Of a stretch of DNA of 64,000 bases, positions 48,701 to 60,794 are shown one piece after another (position 1 is the stretch's first letter; each line of letters starts with the position of its first letter). The notes under the pieces were generated by a model. It did no database searches. It had not been told where the DNA came from and was given only the letters and a program-made list of their open reading frames with translations. Source of the stretch: Carya illinoinensis (Eukaryota; Streptophyta; Magnoliopsida; Fagales; Juglandaceae). Location of the stretch: contig NC_056765.1 of NCBI RefSeq assembly GCF_018687715.1, positions 24,176,394-24,240,393 on the forward strand. The letters are read 5' to 3'. A program made the position numbers and the translations under genes.

Positions 48701-49247
48701 TGCATACCATTTCCTCTCTTGGGTGAAGAAACTTCAAGCCGCATCTTTCGGTGAAACACCACCATAAGCTGCTCAGCCTCTAGCCACCCCCACTCATCGA
48801 GAACCACCGATTTAACTGCTGCCCTCCACGTCTAGTAAGAACCCATAGCCACGCTAACAAATAACAGCTTCCCACATGATGTCCACCAGCCCGTGTCTCC
48901 TCCACGTAGTGCCACTCACCACCATGACTCCAACCTTTTAACATCAGACCATGTGGTTTCCCTAGCCTCAATTCTTCTCAATCAAAGCCATCGACCCAAG
49001 TCACCCAACCACCAAGATCAGAGCAACCTTCACGCTGGGACCCCCCCACTGCCCAACCAATGTGAAACTACAGCACCACTATACTGCCACTATGAGACTC
49101 ACACTGCAAACCACCACCTTGACTCCCTCCCATATGTAGCAACACCCTAACACGCTGAAGCCCCACACATTCCCTGACTGTCACATGCCTCCTCCACTTT
49201 CATACCACCAAAAACCACCACTGGTAGTCATGTTGCGGCGCCATGAG

Positions 49248-51307
49248 TGTGACGCCCCCAAATCCCCACGCACGGACACGGGAAAATCGAAACGTCCGGA
49301 TGGTGATAACCCTGGTCACCACCCTAACGACGGGTGCCAAGTGTGTGCAAAGGCAACATATGTGCCCGAAGAAACACACAGCGGATAACGAAAGTCATAT
49401 AACTAAGTATCAAAATTTTTCTTAATGTATTACAAGCTGTTTAAAACATACATAAAATATTACAAAACACTAATATAGTTTTAAACCAAACTATAAAGCA
49501 TAACATCCGCAACTCGGCGGAGCCGCATCCTCGGGCTCAGCCTCCTCCTCCTCATCCTCAAAATCTGCACCAAAAGCTACGGAACAAAAAATGGTACCGC
49601 AGGTAAGTAAAACCCAAACACCACCAGATAAAAAGACATAGAACTCAAACAAAATGCATGAAGCATGCCCAATGCACAAAATCCAAAAAACATAATTATC
49701 CACACACGCCAAAAACCCATTTGGCCCAAAAACACATCTTTTCCAAAAACCACGCCAAAAGTCACATTTGGCCTCTATAACCGTCTCAAACCAAAATCCA
49801 TTTTTACCCGTATGCACCATGACCTCCCCTAGGGGTCATCCGCACACCCTGGCTCCAGTGCCACACCGCAGAGTACCACCACGCATGTGACACCTAACGA
49901 GCGATGCCCAATTCCACGCCTCGCGTGTTCGTAGTCAAGCATCCTCTAGTCCTCACCAGCGAAGGGCCACGGAGTCGGTGCGTAGGGCGATGCCCGGTTC
50001 CGCGCCCGGCGCGTTCGTAGCCAAGCAACCCCTAGCCCCTGCTCCCGTCGTCGCCTAGCGACAACCCAGGAGACATCACTCAGTTTATTCCGCTCCCGAG
50101 TGACCAGAGGAGCTCCACCGGGATAATACCCCATCCCGGCTTGGGGTCGTGATACACACGCACCCGTAAGTCCACTTACGCCAATAAACAGGCTTTTCTC
50201 AATTAAACAAAAACACACGTGCATGCACCATGTAAATGCCATATCAATGCACAAAAATAACCAACCAACATATATCAATAAGACAATCAACTCCGTCCTC
50301 CATCCATCCGACCCCCGAACTCCTCGGACTCAGTCCGGAATCAACCAACCAGCAGATAAAATTATTGAATGAGCAATATATATTTAAATCTGAAAATGGG
50401 GTTTGGAAATTACTTACAACGCTATACGGTAATTTTAGAAAACACTCGACGTTGCAAACGGCGGAGAAAAAGCAACGTTACAGTGAAAATTTACTATGGC
50501 CGTGGGTTGTAAAATACCCACTTTTGAACGGGGACAAACCAGGGCATGAGATTGATAGGGGGAAGGTCTAGGGATGATTGTGAAGCTATTGGAAGTGGTG
50601 GTTGGCTGTGGGTGGCGGCAGAAACGGCGGAGAGAGGCCGGATTTCCCAAAAAGGAAAGCTAGCTCGTGGGAGCTGTTCCGGTGACCATTGGAGGCCGAA
50701 AATAGGTGGGTTAGGACGGCAAGGGACCAGTGATGAAGTGGTGAAGAAATGGTGGCCGGAGGTGGAGCGACGGCGGCTGATCGAGGCAAACACCGTGGAG
50801 GCTTTAAGGGGGTTTTCCGGCCAAACGGCTAGCCGGATGGGGCTGAGAATTGGTGGGGAGGTGCGCCGGAGGGAGGGGCTTCGAATGGTATGGGCGGTGT
50901 GCCGCATGGCGGCCGGCGGCGGTGGTTCTGGGCAGAGAGAGAAAACAGACGGAAAATGGGTAGAGAGAGAGAGTCGCGTTCGACGCGGGAGGAAGGAGAA
51001 GAAGAAGAAAAAGAAAAAGAAAAAAGAAAGAAGAAGAAAAAAGAAAAAAGAAAAAAGAGAAAAAGGAAAAAGGAAAAAAAAGAGATGTAGGAAAAAAAAG
51101 ATGAGGTCTAATCCTCATTCCGGGAAAACAAAACTAAACCGCCGAAACGAGATTAAAACCCATAAACGACTAAAAGAAATAAAACACAAAATCAATTAAA
51201 TTAAAAACCAATTCTAAAATGCAATAAATTAAAATAAATAAACTAATATATTAATTAAAATAAAAACAACCTTTCAGCGAAAATACACGTGAAAGTAGGT
51301 CATCACA
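49248..51307 (-). mobile_element. Solo LTR of 2.06 kb, probably Ty3/Gypsy, TSD ATGAG
   Basis: Starts TGTGACGCCCCCAAATCC and ends GGTCATCACA, so the ends form a short inverted repeat (TGTGA/TCACA). ATGAG flanks both sides (49243-49247 and 51308-51312). The word content (GTAAGTGGACTTACGGGTGC on the minus strand) resembles large plant chromovirus LTRs. Orientation is tentatively minus. No internal coding sequence. It is inserted into the older LTR at 43094-53324. Confidence 0.85.
50985..51095 (+). repeat. Polypurine (GA/A-rich) low-complexity tract
   Basis: About 110 bases of nearly pure purine (AAGAAGAAAAAG type) within the 2.06-kb solo LTR. Open frames across it on both strands are compositional artefacts. 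Confidence 0.85.
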
Positions 51308-53476
51308 ATGAGCCTACAAAAGAGCAAACCTTTGTTTTTGCCCCCAAAATACAGAGCAGCTTGTCCATTAAGCGACTTCTCAACAAGCTGCCTAGCCACT
51401 TACCACTCGTTCGCCATCGTCCAGCCGCAAGACACAGCCACCATGCAGTTTTGCTGTTGCATTGTCCCTTCACACGGTTGTTTGCTTTGGCTACCAATCC
51501 AACAAAATTGTCGTATGCACCACCACACCTCACGGTAACCTTTATGCCGCTCAGTGTGCACATATTCTGTGCTCGTTGGGTAAGTTGCCACACATCTCTT
51601 TTTTCCTCACTGTAATCGCAACCTCATAACTCTTATGATTTTATATTTCCGTATTTGGGTTGGGATGCCTGTAGTTTTAGGTTGTGCTTGTAATTTAAGG
51701 TCTTATCCTTAGACAACTTTTGTCAAGTCTGAAACTTTTGTCAATTTTTCAATGGTTGGTAAAGTCAAGAATATTTTTTTAAAAAAATTTTTTTTATTAT
51801 GTTTTTGCCTCTCCCAAAAAGCCATATATTATTATTGGTTTTACACAAATGTCCTTAAGGCCTTGTATTGGAAAGCTTACGTAAATCCTCCTGAAGGAAA
51901 TTTTTGAGTATTTATGTTTTTAACTTTAAATGTCCATTTCGGACTTTATGTTTTAAAACTGATCATTTACATGGGCTGCTTTCCCTTTGTGGGTTGAGAT
52001 TAGGTTTCGATTGCGAGGTGGGTTTTAAAATTAGTGTGGGCCGAGCTAGATTTTTAGAAACTATTCTAGTGATTTTTATATGGATATTGATGATTTTAGA
52101 AAATGATGATATTTTAAAATTATGAGAATTTTAGGATTCTGGTAAATTAAATTAAGTATTTTAGGTGTTATTACAATATAACTGTTCAATTGGAGATTTA
52201 TTCAGGTTACATGTTTTTTCAATAGGTGATGATTGATTTTTCCTCACACTGTTGTGGATAAATTTTGAAAAGTTAAAAAGTCTAGGTAAGCGGGGTTCCT
52301 ATGCTAGACTTTGTATAAAAAAATGAATTGAGTTTGATTTTGAAAAATATGCATGTTTTGTTATGAAAATAAGTTTGAAACACCTCAATTATTTGTTCTC
52401 CATTACTCATGAAATTTTGTATAAGAACAAAGTATTTTCTGCCATGACTGGTGTAGACATGAGATATTTAGACATTTTGTTTCTGAATTGTGCAATAGAG
52501 TAAATATGAAATTTTGTACATAAATTATATTTTTGTAATATGATTTTGTTATGTTCTAAAGATGTTCTATACTCTAATATGATATGATGTGATTTTTAAA
52601 AACCTCTGACATGACATTCTATTTCTGTTTCTATTCCATTCTAACCTTACCACAGGTGTAAAATTGTCGCATCTGTTCAGGTTGGTACCAACTTTTTTTT
52701 TCCAGTGCACCCACTTTGGAAGCAAAGTAGTTTTCTGCGTGGTCTTTCCTGTGTGCACACTCGGAGCTTCGAGAATAATAAGAGAAGATTCATATTCTGT
52801 TTCTGCTTAGTTGGTCACCAGGGTTTGCACAACGCTACCACGTGGGTTAAATATGGAATTATGCTATGATGTGAGGTTTTAGTTATGCTGTATCAAATGA
52901 ACTTTGAATAAGAATATTTTCTGAAACACTTGCTCAGATATTTTTGATAACATGTTCTAATTCTTCATTCTGAAAGTAAAAGTATTTTTGTTCTGCATTC
53001 TGAACTCTGTAAATGCGCATGTTTGTACACTATTATATGTTCTCTACTTATTGAGTTGTTGATAACAAACTATTTATCTCCACAACATTTTTTAGATGAT
53101 TTTGGAATAGTTCATCTAAAGATCAAGATTATGGAGCGTGTGTGATGATTATTTAAGTATAGTGGATTACTCATAGAAGATTTATGATGATTGTCAGCTT
53201 TTATTAAGAGATTTTGTAATATTCTGATGACTTTATATTTTGAAGTCTATAAATATCTTGATGAAATGTGAGTTTTAAGTTATATGAAGTAACTTTCTGA
53301 CCCCTGCGGAACCGGAGCGTTACAATTACTGTGCTGTTGAGTCAAGAAATAGCCTGGTGATAATTCACCACCACCAAGCTATTTCTCATTCATAAAATAT
53401 GTTACTTATATATTTAAAAAAAAACAGAAATAGTCTGGTGATAATTCTTGCAAACATTGGTGTTAGTCTAACATGT

Positions 53477-53483
<7 letters not shown>

Positions 53484-53526
<43 letters not shown>
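53484..53526 (+). repeat. (GA)n microsatellite
   Basis: About 21 GA dinucleotides between the old LTR and the NEK pseudogene. Confidence 0.95.
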
Positions 53527-53532
<6 letters not shown>

Positions 53533-53787
53533 ATGACAGTAAAGAGACTATTGGGTTATTAAATCAACTTAATATACTTTATTACATCCTGTTAGAGATT
53601 GAATAGTGAAAGGGTTATAAACAATCTTTCTTACATTGTGCACACAGGAAAACACTAATCAAAAGCATGTAAAGAAAAAACCCCGAGCACCGGCCAAGTG
53701 TAAGCATCTCTTCTAAATTCAGTGTCGTGTGAAAAATATTTAACCAGCAATCATTGTAACAATTTGGAGTTTTATCTTCTTCAAGCA

Positions 53788-56034
53788 TTTGAGATTCTGA
53801 AGCACCCATATTTGCAACGTTATGTCGATCAATACTGTCCATCATTCACTCCAACAGAATGCTCCCCAGAAAATTCTACTTCAGTCACTCGTAATTCTCA
53901 AAGAATCATTGCTGAAAGCCAAAACAGTACTAGTTCTAGCAGTGACATAGATAGGTTGCTTTCAAGTGAAAAAAACACTAGCGATGGTCTCAAGTAGTAA
54001 GGTGACACTGATTTGGCTTCTAGTGATGTTGAAGATGGATCTGAGAAGCTCCTTCTTAGTGCAGAAGAAAATCTTCTCAACTTGTGTGCAGTCAAAATGA
54101 ATGAGAGAGAAGTGATGAAACCTGTTCATCATGAACATATATCTAGTAACGAATTGAGGAAACCAAAAAGCATTAAAAATATAATGATGGCTTTAAAAGA
54201 AGGGAAAGTTAGAGAAAATAGTTCTCCAATACAAAGGCTGGAGGTGCACTGACCCAATGAACAAACACAGAAGCATTGCCTAAACTGCCCAAACCTAGTA
54301 CTATTGCTTCTGGTTTTAAGTCTAATGCAGATACACCTACTGTTGCACAAGCAAAAGCATCCTTTGATTCTGCCAAGCGGATTCAGGGATCACATCTTTA
54401 AAAGCACTAGGTACCACTGTGAATCATATTATATATCATAGTTTCATTACGTGTATTGAACTGATCACTGATATATCTCAATCTTCTTCTTCAGTTGCCC
54501 GTAATCGAATCCTCACCTATAACTAAACCTAGACAGGATGTGACTCCTCTATTTGGTCCTGTAAAACTGGCTGTCCAAGATGGACCTCCTGCTAAGTCAA
54601 GGCAAAGAACTCCTCCTAATGTGGTCAGACAAACATCTATTCCAGGCCGGATGAAGCAAGTGGGGCTTGATGATCCAAATGCAGTAAGCAGTAATGTCAA
54701 GTTTGGTGCAAGTGAGATGCCCCAGAAAGTTGAAAAGACTCCTCTTCAAGTACCTAACAGTTGCCTAACACATGTTTCTAGGCAGTTCATACAGCCTCAG
54801 AAGGCTCAAGACAGAGTTTCAAAAGGAATGCAAACAGATAGTAGCAATTCTGTCTTATCTTCAGTGTCGGTTCAAGGATTTTAGCTTTGTGATGATGATG
54901 CAACTTCTTTTATAGACATGAGAGGACAAATACTTTCTGATGATAAGTGCATCACTCATACTGGCCGCACAGAATCTTATACATCCAACAGCTCACTGGC
55001 TATCCAGTCTCATTTCGAGATATCTGATAATATGGCTGGGGAAAACCATGAACGTGATAGTAAACCTATAATGTGCTCAGTTCGAACCTCCAGGGAGATA
55101 CTTGATCTTCAAAATACCACCTCTGTTGATGAGAAAGTGAGTTCAACTGTGTTTCAAGAACTCCCAGCCATGAGCTCTGAAGAAATCTTTGTTTGTAGAT
55201 ATGATACCTCTTTAAGCAGGCGAAGTAGTAGGCCTGACACAATGATCTAATCAAACTTTAAATCTGCATCCAGTGGTGATGACAAGTTCACTGTAAGGGA
55301 ACATCTATCATCGGTTGCAAACTTGCAAATACTACCACTTCCATTGCATCTCTCGTTTTATCTAGCCAAAAGAATTTTCAGCTTGATGCAACGACTCTTG
55401 TTTCATCTCTCATCTTGCCAAATCCAACAGTTGAAAAACCAGGTGCCACCCATCTCCCCCCAACATTTGATGACATCATACATGTTATTCGGCATAGTAG
55501 TTTCCGTATTGCAACTGAATAGCCAGTATTGAAAACCGTAGAGATGGGGGTGCCGAATTTGAATGTTGGTAAGCTGATAAATGCAGTGAGGGACGACATA
55601 GAGATGAGAAACATGACTGCTTCTGCAAATCTTAAATCATCAAGTGGCTCTGAAACCTTGAATTTAAAATCAAATGTTTCTGATAAATCAGGTCTCAAGG
55701 AAGAGGATTTAAAAGATCTTGGCCTTCTGCTGTAAAATGTGATACCTTGGAGCCAACAAAGCCCAACCCTCATGTGACTGAAGAGGGACCACCAACAAAG
55801 GAAACCTTGAATGTTAAGTGTTTTAGGTAGAGGTCAGAGGCACTTGAAGAGCTACTAGAGTTGTCTGCAGAGTTGCTCCAGCAAAGTAGATTAGAGGAGC
55901 TTGCAGTTGTTTTAAAGCCTGTTGGGAAAGACAAGGTCTTCCTTAGGGAGACAGCTATTTGGTTATCAAGGAGTCTTGGAGGAATGATAATGGAAGATAT
56001 TGGACGGATTTTATGCCAGCATCATATCTTAGGT
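53788..56034 (+). pseudogene. NEK (NIMA-related) kinase C-terminal pseudogene
   Basis: It starts at the very end of a kinase domain (FEILKHPYLQRYVDQYCPSF) and continues through the long regulatory tail of plant NEK5/6-type kinases: a Ser-rich region, IKNIMMALKEGKVRENSSPI, SRQRTPPNVVRQTSIPGRMK, GMQTDSSNSVLSSVSVQGF, PPTFDDIIHVIRHSSFRI and [20 protein letters not shown]. The catalytic domain is missing upstream. Many stops (53995-54000, 54250, near 54882, near 55248, 55733) and frame changes (for example between 55280 and 55530) break it. An apparent intron at about 54413-54494 is kept, so it is a truncated duplicate, not a processed copy. These kinases act on microtubules and growth; this copy should be non-functional. 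Confidence 0.85.
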
Positions 56035-56046
56035 AAGGTTGCTTGA

Positions 56047-56524
56047 TTTTATGCCATTTGTAAATGCTATAGTAGATCTTAGCGTTTTGTCAACCTTTTT
56101 GTCCATTTGCATATTCAAGCTCAGTTTGAATTTTAAAGAGAACAACCAGGCCTTGTCTTTCCTTATTTTTTTTTTCCTCTCTCGAATTCAATTTATTCTT
56201 TTCCCCTTCTTGCTTCCTATTATCTTGCAACCCTACTTCTCCCTAGCTACTCTGGTAATATTTTATAAATTGTTTTACTTTGAATAAACAATTGATAATA
56301 TTTTGTATTTATCTTACAATTACTTACTTATATCTCTATTACAACTTGCACTCCAGTTATTTGGTCCCTTTGGATTCCAGTTATCTAGTCCCAACATTTA
56401 ATCTACTGCAAATTACTTATTTACAACTTGGACTATGGTTATCTGGTCCCTTTCAATTCTAATATTTATCCGGTCCTGCATTTATTTATTCATATGGAGA
56501 AAAGTGTTATAGCGACGGAGAAAT
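56047..56524. other. Intergenic sequence after the NEK pseudogene
   Basis: AT-rich. Short repeats of the words TATCTGGTCCC and CCAGTTAT at 56340-56470. No gene seen. Confidence 0.4.
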
Positions 56525-56645
56525 TTCATAAAACTAAACTTACAAACTGATATGACTTTATATAATGTATTAAATTTACTTTATAGTAAAAATAACTTTA
56601 TAATTTAATATACCACATCAAACTAATCAAAAGTGAGTATTATGT
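56525..56645 (+). mobile_element. Short palindromic MITE, copy B
   Basis: Similar to 21179-21310, with an ACTGATATGACTTTATATAA arm and a complementary arm near ATACCACATCAAACT. Confidence 0.5.
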
Positions 56646-56689
56646 ATATGTATGTGTGTATATGATATACATATACATATGGCATTATA

Positions 56690-57622
56690 TAGACGTTAAA
56701 CCCTTGAACAAATGAAAAGTGAAGGAAGACAAATTAATCTTTTATTTTAAATTGCTCAACATATGCCAAAAATAGGTTTTATTGTTCAAGACATGGTCAA
56801 TAACCGATTGGGATAATTCATAAATGAATAATGTATATACAAGCTTCAAATTTATAAATCTCGCGCAAGCCTCTTATAAAAAAAGTGGACTCCACAATGA
56901 AAAAGTGTGATTTTTTTTTTTTTTTGGTGGGATCTATTTTTTTACAAAAGGTTTGTACAAAATTTATTCATTTAGAACTTGTTCCTAACATTACTCTTCA
57001 TAAATCACTAATTAAGCCTAGTAACTGATGTGATTAGTTGTTGTTTGTCATGACATAATGGCTATTAGTTGGAAAATCTTCCAAAATAACTGGAAAGCAT
57101 CTATAACCTTTTACAAATAGCCTATAATTTCGGGGGTAATTATATGAATTCGAATATTTAAATAAAAATAAATCATTCTATTTGAAAGTCTTTAACACTA
57201 TACATCATTTATGTGTCATAATTTAATTTGAAAGATAAATTTTAAAATTTGAATCTTACAAATAAAATCATGTCAGCTGGATGGTGTATATACTAACTGT
57301 GAATGTATAATTTTTCTTACAAAAATATTCTTTATGAATTCTTGACCATTTAAAATGTTTTTAAGAGACCAACAAAAAGGTCTGAATTTGTGAGAAGAGG
57401 TGATACTTACAAGACTTCATTCAAATGGAGGGCAAATAGCACCCTTGTACATTCACTAAGTTTTATGCTTCTTTTTAACCCAAATCTTAAATTTAAGTGT
57501 AATGTTGTGTCATTGAAATGAACCTATGAGTCCCTAACGAAAGCCAATATTAATAATTATTGGAATTGTTCATTTTTATATTTTATTGTTTATCAGTTTA
57601 AATTGACTGAATTGAGATTAAG
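56690..57622 (+). repeat. Dispersed repeat R1, copy 3
   Basis: Aligns by eye with 21360-22170 and 1338-2041. It ends at GAGATTAAGGGCT, the first bases of the MITE seen in copy 1, where the CACTA derivative has inserted. A short MITE-like insert with a T-run lies at about 56830-56990. Confidence 0.6.
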
Positions 57623-57628
57623 GGCTTG

Positions 57629-59195
57629 CATTACAAGAAATTTAATTTTTAGAGATGAAATTTGTTAGGGACGAAATAAATTTCATCCCTAAAAATACTT
57701 TTCAGAGACAAAATTTAAATTTCATCTCAAAAGATGGAGAACCTTATAAATCCGTTCGAACTAATATATATTAGTTCGAACCAAAGATTCTGGGACGAAT
57801 TAGATTGTTTCCAAAAATCTAAACCGTTCGAACTAATAAAATTTAATTTGAACAGATGATTAATCTATTCGAATGCAAAATAATTAGTTCGAATGAGTAT
57901 TCCCTTGTTCGAACGGTATTATTTAATTGAAAATATATATTGTTAAAATTGTAATAATACATATATTTTCTATTAATTTTTTATCATTTTCAAAGTAAAT
58001 AAAAATGTCTATATTTTATATATTATGATTTACAATGAATTAAAATATTTACGAATTCATAATTTAATTTTATGTAATTAATTTAAAAATATTTTAGTTC
58101 AATAAATATTACTTTAAAGATAGTGTCATTTTTTCAATTATTGTGAACATTAAGTATAATGAGAAGAAAATATAATTAACAATAAAGAGGCTAGCAAACA
58201 CTAAAAATAAAAATGATACATTAATTACACCCCAAAAAGAGTTAGAAGTTCTATATAACATAAAACAAGTAAAATAATAACAAACAATATCTATTTATTA
58301 AGTAAATCAAAATCCTCCTGTAAGGTATGTAAACATCATTCCAAGTCCTTAAACTTCTCCATGATTGGCTGAATGAAGTCCCTCAATATAAATAACAATA
58401 AGGGCTGCTAAATATCATCTTTAGTTTGAATGATTAAAATTCAATTCGAATGGCCGAAAATTTCATTCGAATGACCTCATAAAACTTCATTCGAATGAAC
58501 CCAAATTCTATTCGAATGAACTTCTATTCCATTTGAATGACAATAAATTCCATTCGAATGACCTTGAATTTCATTCTAATAGAATTTAAGCTCATTCGAA
58601 TGAAACTGAGCCAAACAGATATGGCTAAGTCGACTTAGTCCCGAATCTACAAACTAGTTTTTCAACATAATCCAAGATTTTAATCGGTAGAAATGATTTG
58701 GGAGTAAAGCCCCATCATTTCTACCGATTACTTTTTTATCATTTGGTCCCAAAACAACAAAATAGGTTTGGAGAAGAAACTGTATCGCGGCTTATATAAC
58801 ATAATTTCGTTCAAACGGAAAGGGTATAAGTTCGAATGAATTATATAATAATTCATAAAAAATATATATATAAGTACAAAAGGTAAAACAATACATTTTA
58901 TATTACTAATACTAGTATATAATACTAATATTAATACTAATAAAAAATTTATGGACTAGTATATATAATATATATTAGATATCTATATTATATAGTATAG
59001 AGTATTTAATTAGTTACTTATATATATTGTAAGTAACTAGTATATATATAATAGTATATATATTATGCATTAGATGAGTATAAAATAGTATTGTGTAAAG
59101 CATTGCATTATAAAGTAAAATACTAAGTATATAGTAAAACATTGCATTAAATATAAGTATAAAATACATATATCTAATATATTTAGTTCGTATAT
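57629..59195 (-). mobile_element. Deleted derivative of the 11-kb CACTA family
   Basis: Starts CATTACAAGAAATTT, one base different from the canonical end, and reads as the reverse complement of the right part of the 11-kb element. It runs through the TTCGAA repeats, the last bases of the accessory gene (58311-58400), the ATTCGAAT array (58440-58610), the conserved stem-loop (58681-58730) and AT-rich sequence matching down to about 14500. Most of the accessory gene is deleted. The transposase body and the other terminus are missing, so it is a truncated dead copy. Confidence 0.85.
58681..58730 (-). repeat. Perfect 17-bp stem-loop, second copy
   Basis: TAATCGGTAGAAATGAT at 58681-58697 and its exact complement at 58714-58730. 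The arms are identical to those at 15201-15250, although the loop and surroundings have diverged. Confidence 0.85.
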
Positions 59196-59992
59196 TAATA
59201 AGAAGGGAAAAGATGTGAAATGACTACCTTATAAAGTTTCTTGGCTAATAAAATTTTATTACTGCAAAGAAACTGTTTTGTTGTAACCACGATTGCAAAT
59301 ATGGACAAAAAAAACCTTGAAAACCTTGAAACTATGGGCTAAGAATCCAACAAAAGGTTCCTTACAATATTGTTTCAGGTTTAGGGAAGATGCTTAGGAT
59401 TTGATCATTCATTGGGAGGAATGAGATTTTTCATTCTAACTAAGTAAACTTATTTTATGAGATAAGAGATATTTAGTATCAAACATGTTTAAGTACTAAC
59501 CTAGTGGCTTCAAGCCTCTTAACTATAATTAATGATGCTGAACTCTGTTGATACTTATTGATCTTCTCTCATGAGCAAGTCTTCATGTCTAAATCATAAA
59601 AATGAGTCCACTATATGAAGGTAATTATGAATTAACCTATTTGTTGTAATTGGGATAAACACTTATAGATTAAAGTACAGGGTTTTGAGGACTTCGCATC
59701 ATCGCCTAAATCACCTCTTATGCAAAAATTCCACCCATTGTCTTTAAATTGTTTAGTTGATAAACGAATTAGTGGTTACTGATCCTAACAACAAAAAGAT
59801 ACAAGCATATGCAAATTCTTTCTTTATGTGGATTTATTCATAGTTTTTTTTTTTTTTAAAGTATGACCATGCTGTCATTGAATTCCAAGAAAGAAATCTA
59901 GGCTCATATATTGTTGCAAATTGTTAGCTTTGTCTCTAGTGCTAGATTCTATTCCCAAATAATGTAATCAGGGTTTATCCTTACCATTTTAG
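59196..59992. other. Intergenic stretch, nothing recognised
   Basis: AT-rich with a T-run near 59849-59860. No gene or terminal repeat recognised. Confidence 0.4.
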
Positions 59993-60794
59993 CTTCTTAT
60001 GCATACACCCTGACTTACTCATGAAGAATCTTATGCACGTAGCTTCTTCAATTGGTTTAGTGAAACTCAACATAAAGACATTTGGCATGCTTCATGATGA
60101 GGTAAAATTGTTTTCTGTATTATTGGTCATGATTTATTTTAGCCTTAACTTTCTATCTTTAGAGTTATGCCATGTTACAATAAAAAGATGCTGCTTCTTT
60201 TCTATGATTTGGCATATTACCATGAAAATCAAGATCGGTTGTTAGGATGTCAACATTCTTTTCATTGGAAATCTTTGAGCAATGCAATTGTTTCCTATTC
60301 ATAAAATTTCCAAGCAGTGATACATGGTTTTTCATTGGTTTGACAACGCTTTAAGTGAAACATTTTACATATGGCATGGCTCCCTGACCATTAGAGTATG
60401 TATGGATATGCATTAAAAAGGTCACTTAGTATATGTAGATTTGGGCACAAAGATTCAGAAGAGCATTTCAATGCAAACTAGGGTGGAGATTCAAATTATT
60501 GCTAGAATATGCTGGTTCAGGGAAAATTATATCTACCACTACTTGCCATTATTTTTATTGCTATCTCTGCAACACACTTGTATATATATATATATATATT
60601 TGTAAGTGAGGGGGATTATATAGTTAATTTGATTTGTGGTTTGCATGGGTCTTTTTCTCTGATGCAAATTGTTTACAAGGGTGTCTTTAAATTTTAATAT
60701 TGTGCTTTGGTTACAGGCTGTGTATGGTGGTGGGAAAATAGATTTGAAGGGCTTTTATTCTAGATTGATTGGAAATCCTTGCCGATGTCTTACC
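59993..60794 (+). pseudogene. Two exon-like pieces of an unrecognised gene
   Basis: Exon-like segments 59993-60101 and 60717-60794 have good borders (TTTTAG before and GTAAAA after the first; GGTTACAG before and GTAAGT after the second). They join in phase, reading FLCIHPDLLMKNLMHVASS through MLHDE and then AVYGGGKIDLKGFYSRLIG. The codon pattern looks like real protein. No start, other exons or family could be identified, so this is either a fragment of a broken host gene or part of a gene with exons I missed. Confidence 0.35.

Larger units (their letters stand above)
43094..53324 (+). mobile_element. Old solo LTR of about 3.0 kb, split by two later insertions
   Basis: The left part starts TGTAATACCC at 43094 and the right part ends GGAGCGTTACA at 53324. 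The flanks are ATTAT (43089-43093) and ATTAC (53325-53329), a near match to a five-base TSD. Removing the CACTA element at 43300-48424 and the solo LTR at 49248-51307 leaves about 3.04 kb (43094-43299, 48428-49247, 51313-53324). The middle segment has a TATATATA box at 48693-48700, and the right segment has a GTAAGCGGGGTTCC-type word common in plant Ty3/Gypsy LTRs. No internal region is present. It is a nested reading and needs alignment. Confidence 0.55.

Noticed and set aside
50546..51199. 217-codon frame with a Lys/Arg/Glu-rich C-terminus
   Set aside because: It lies wholly in a solo LTR and crosses a polypurine tract; overlapping frames on both strands show the same low-complexity artefact.
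49248..53324. A single 4-kb LTR running from TGTGACGCC to GCGTTACA
   Set aside because: Flanks do not match (ATGAG versus ATTAC), while a perfect ATGAG duplication is found after 51307, so the inner unit ends there.
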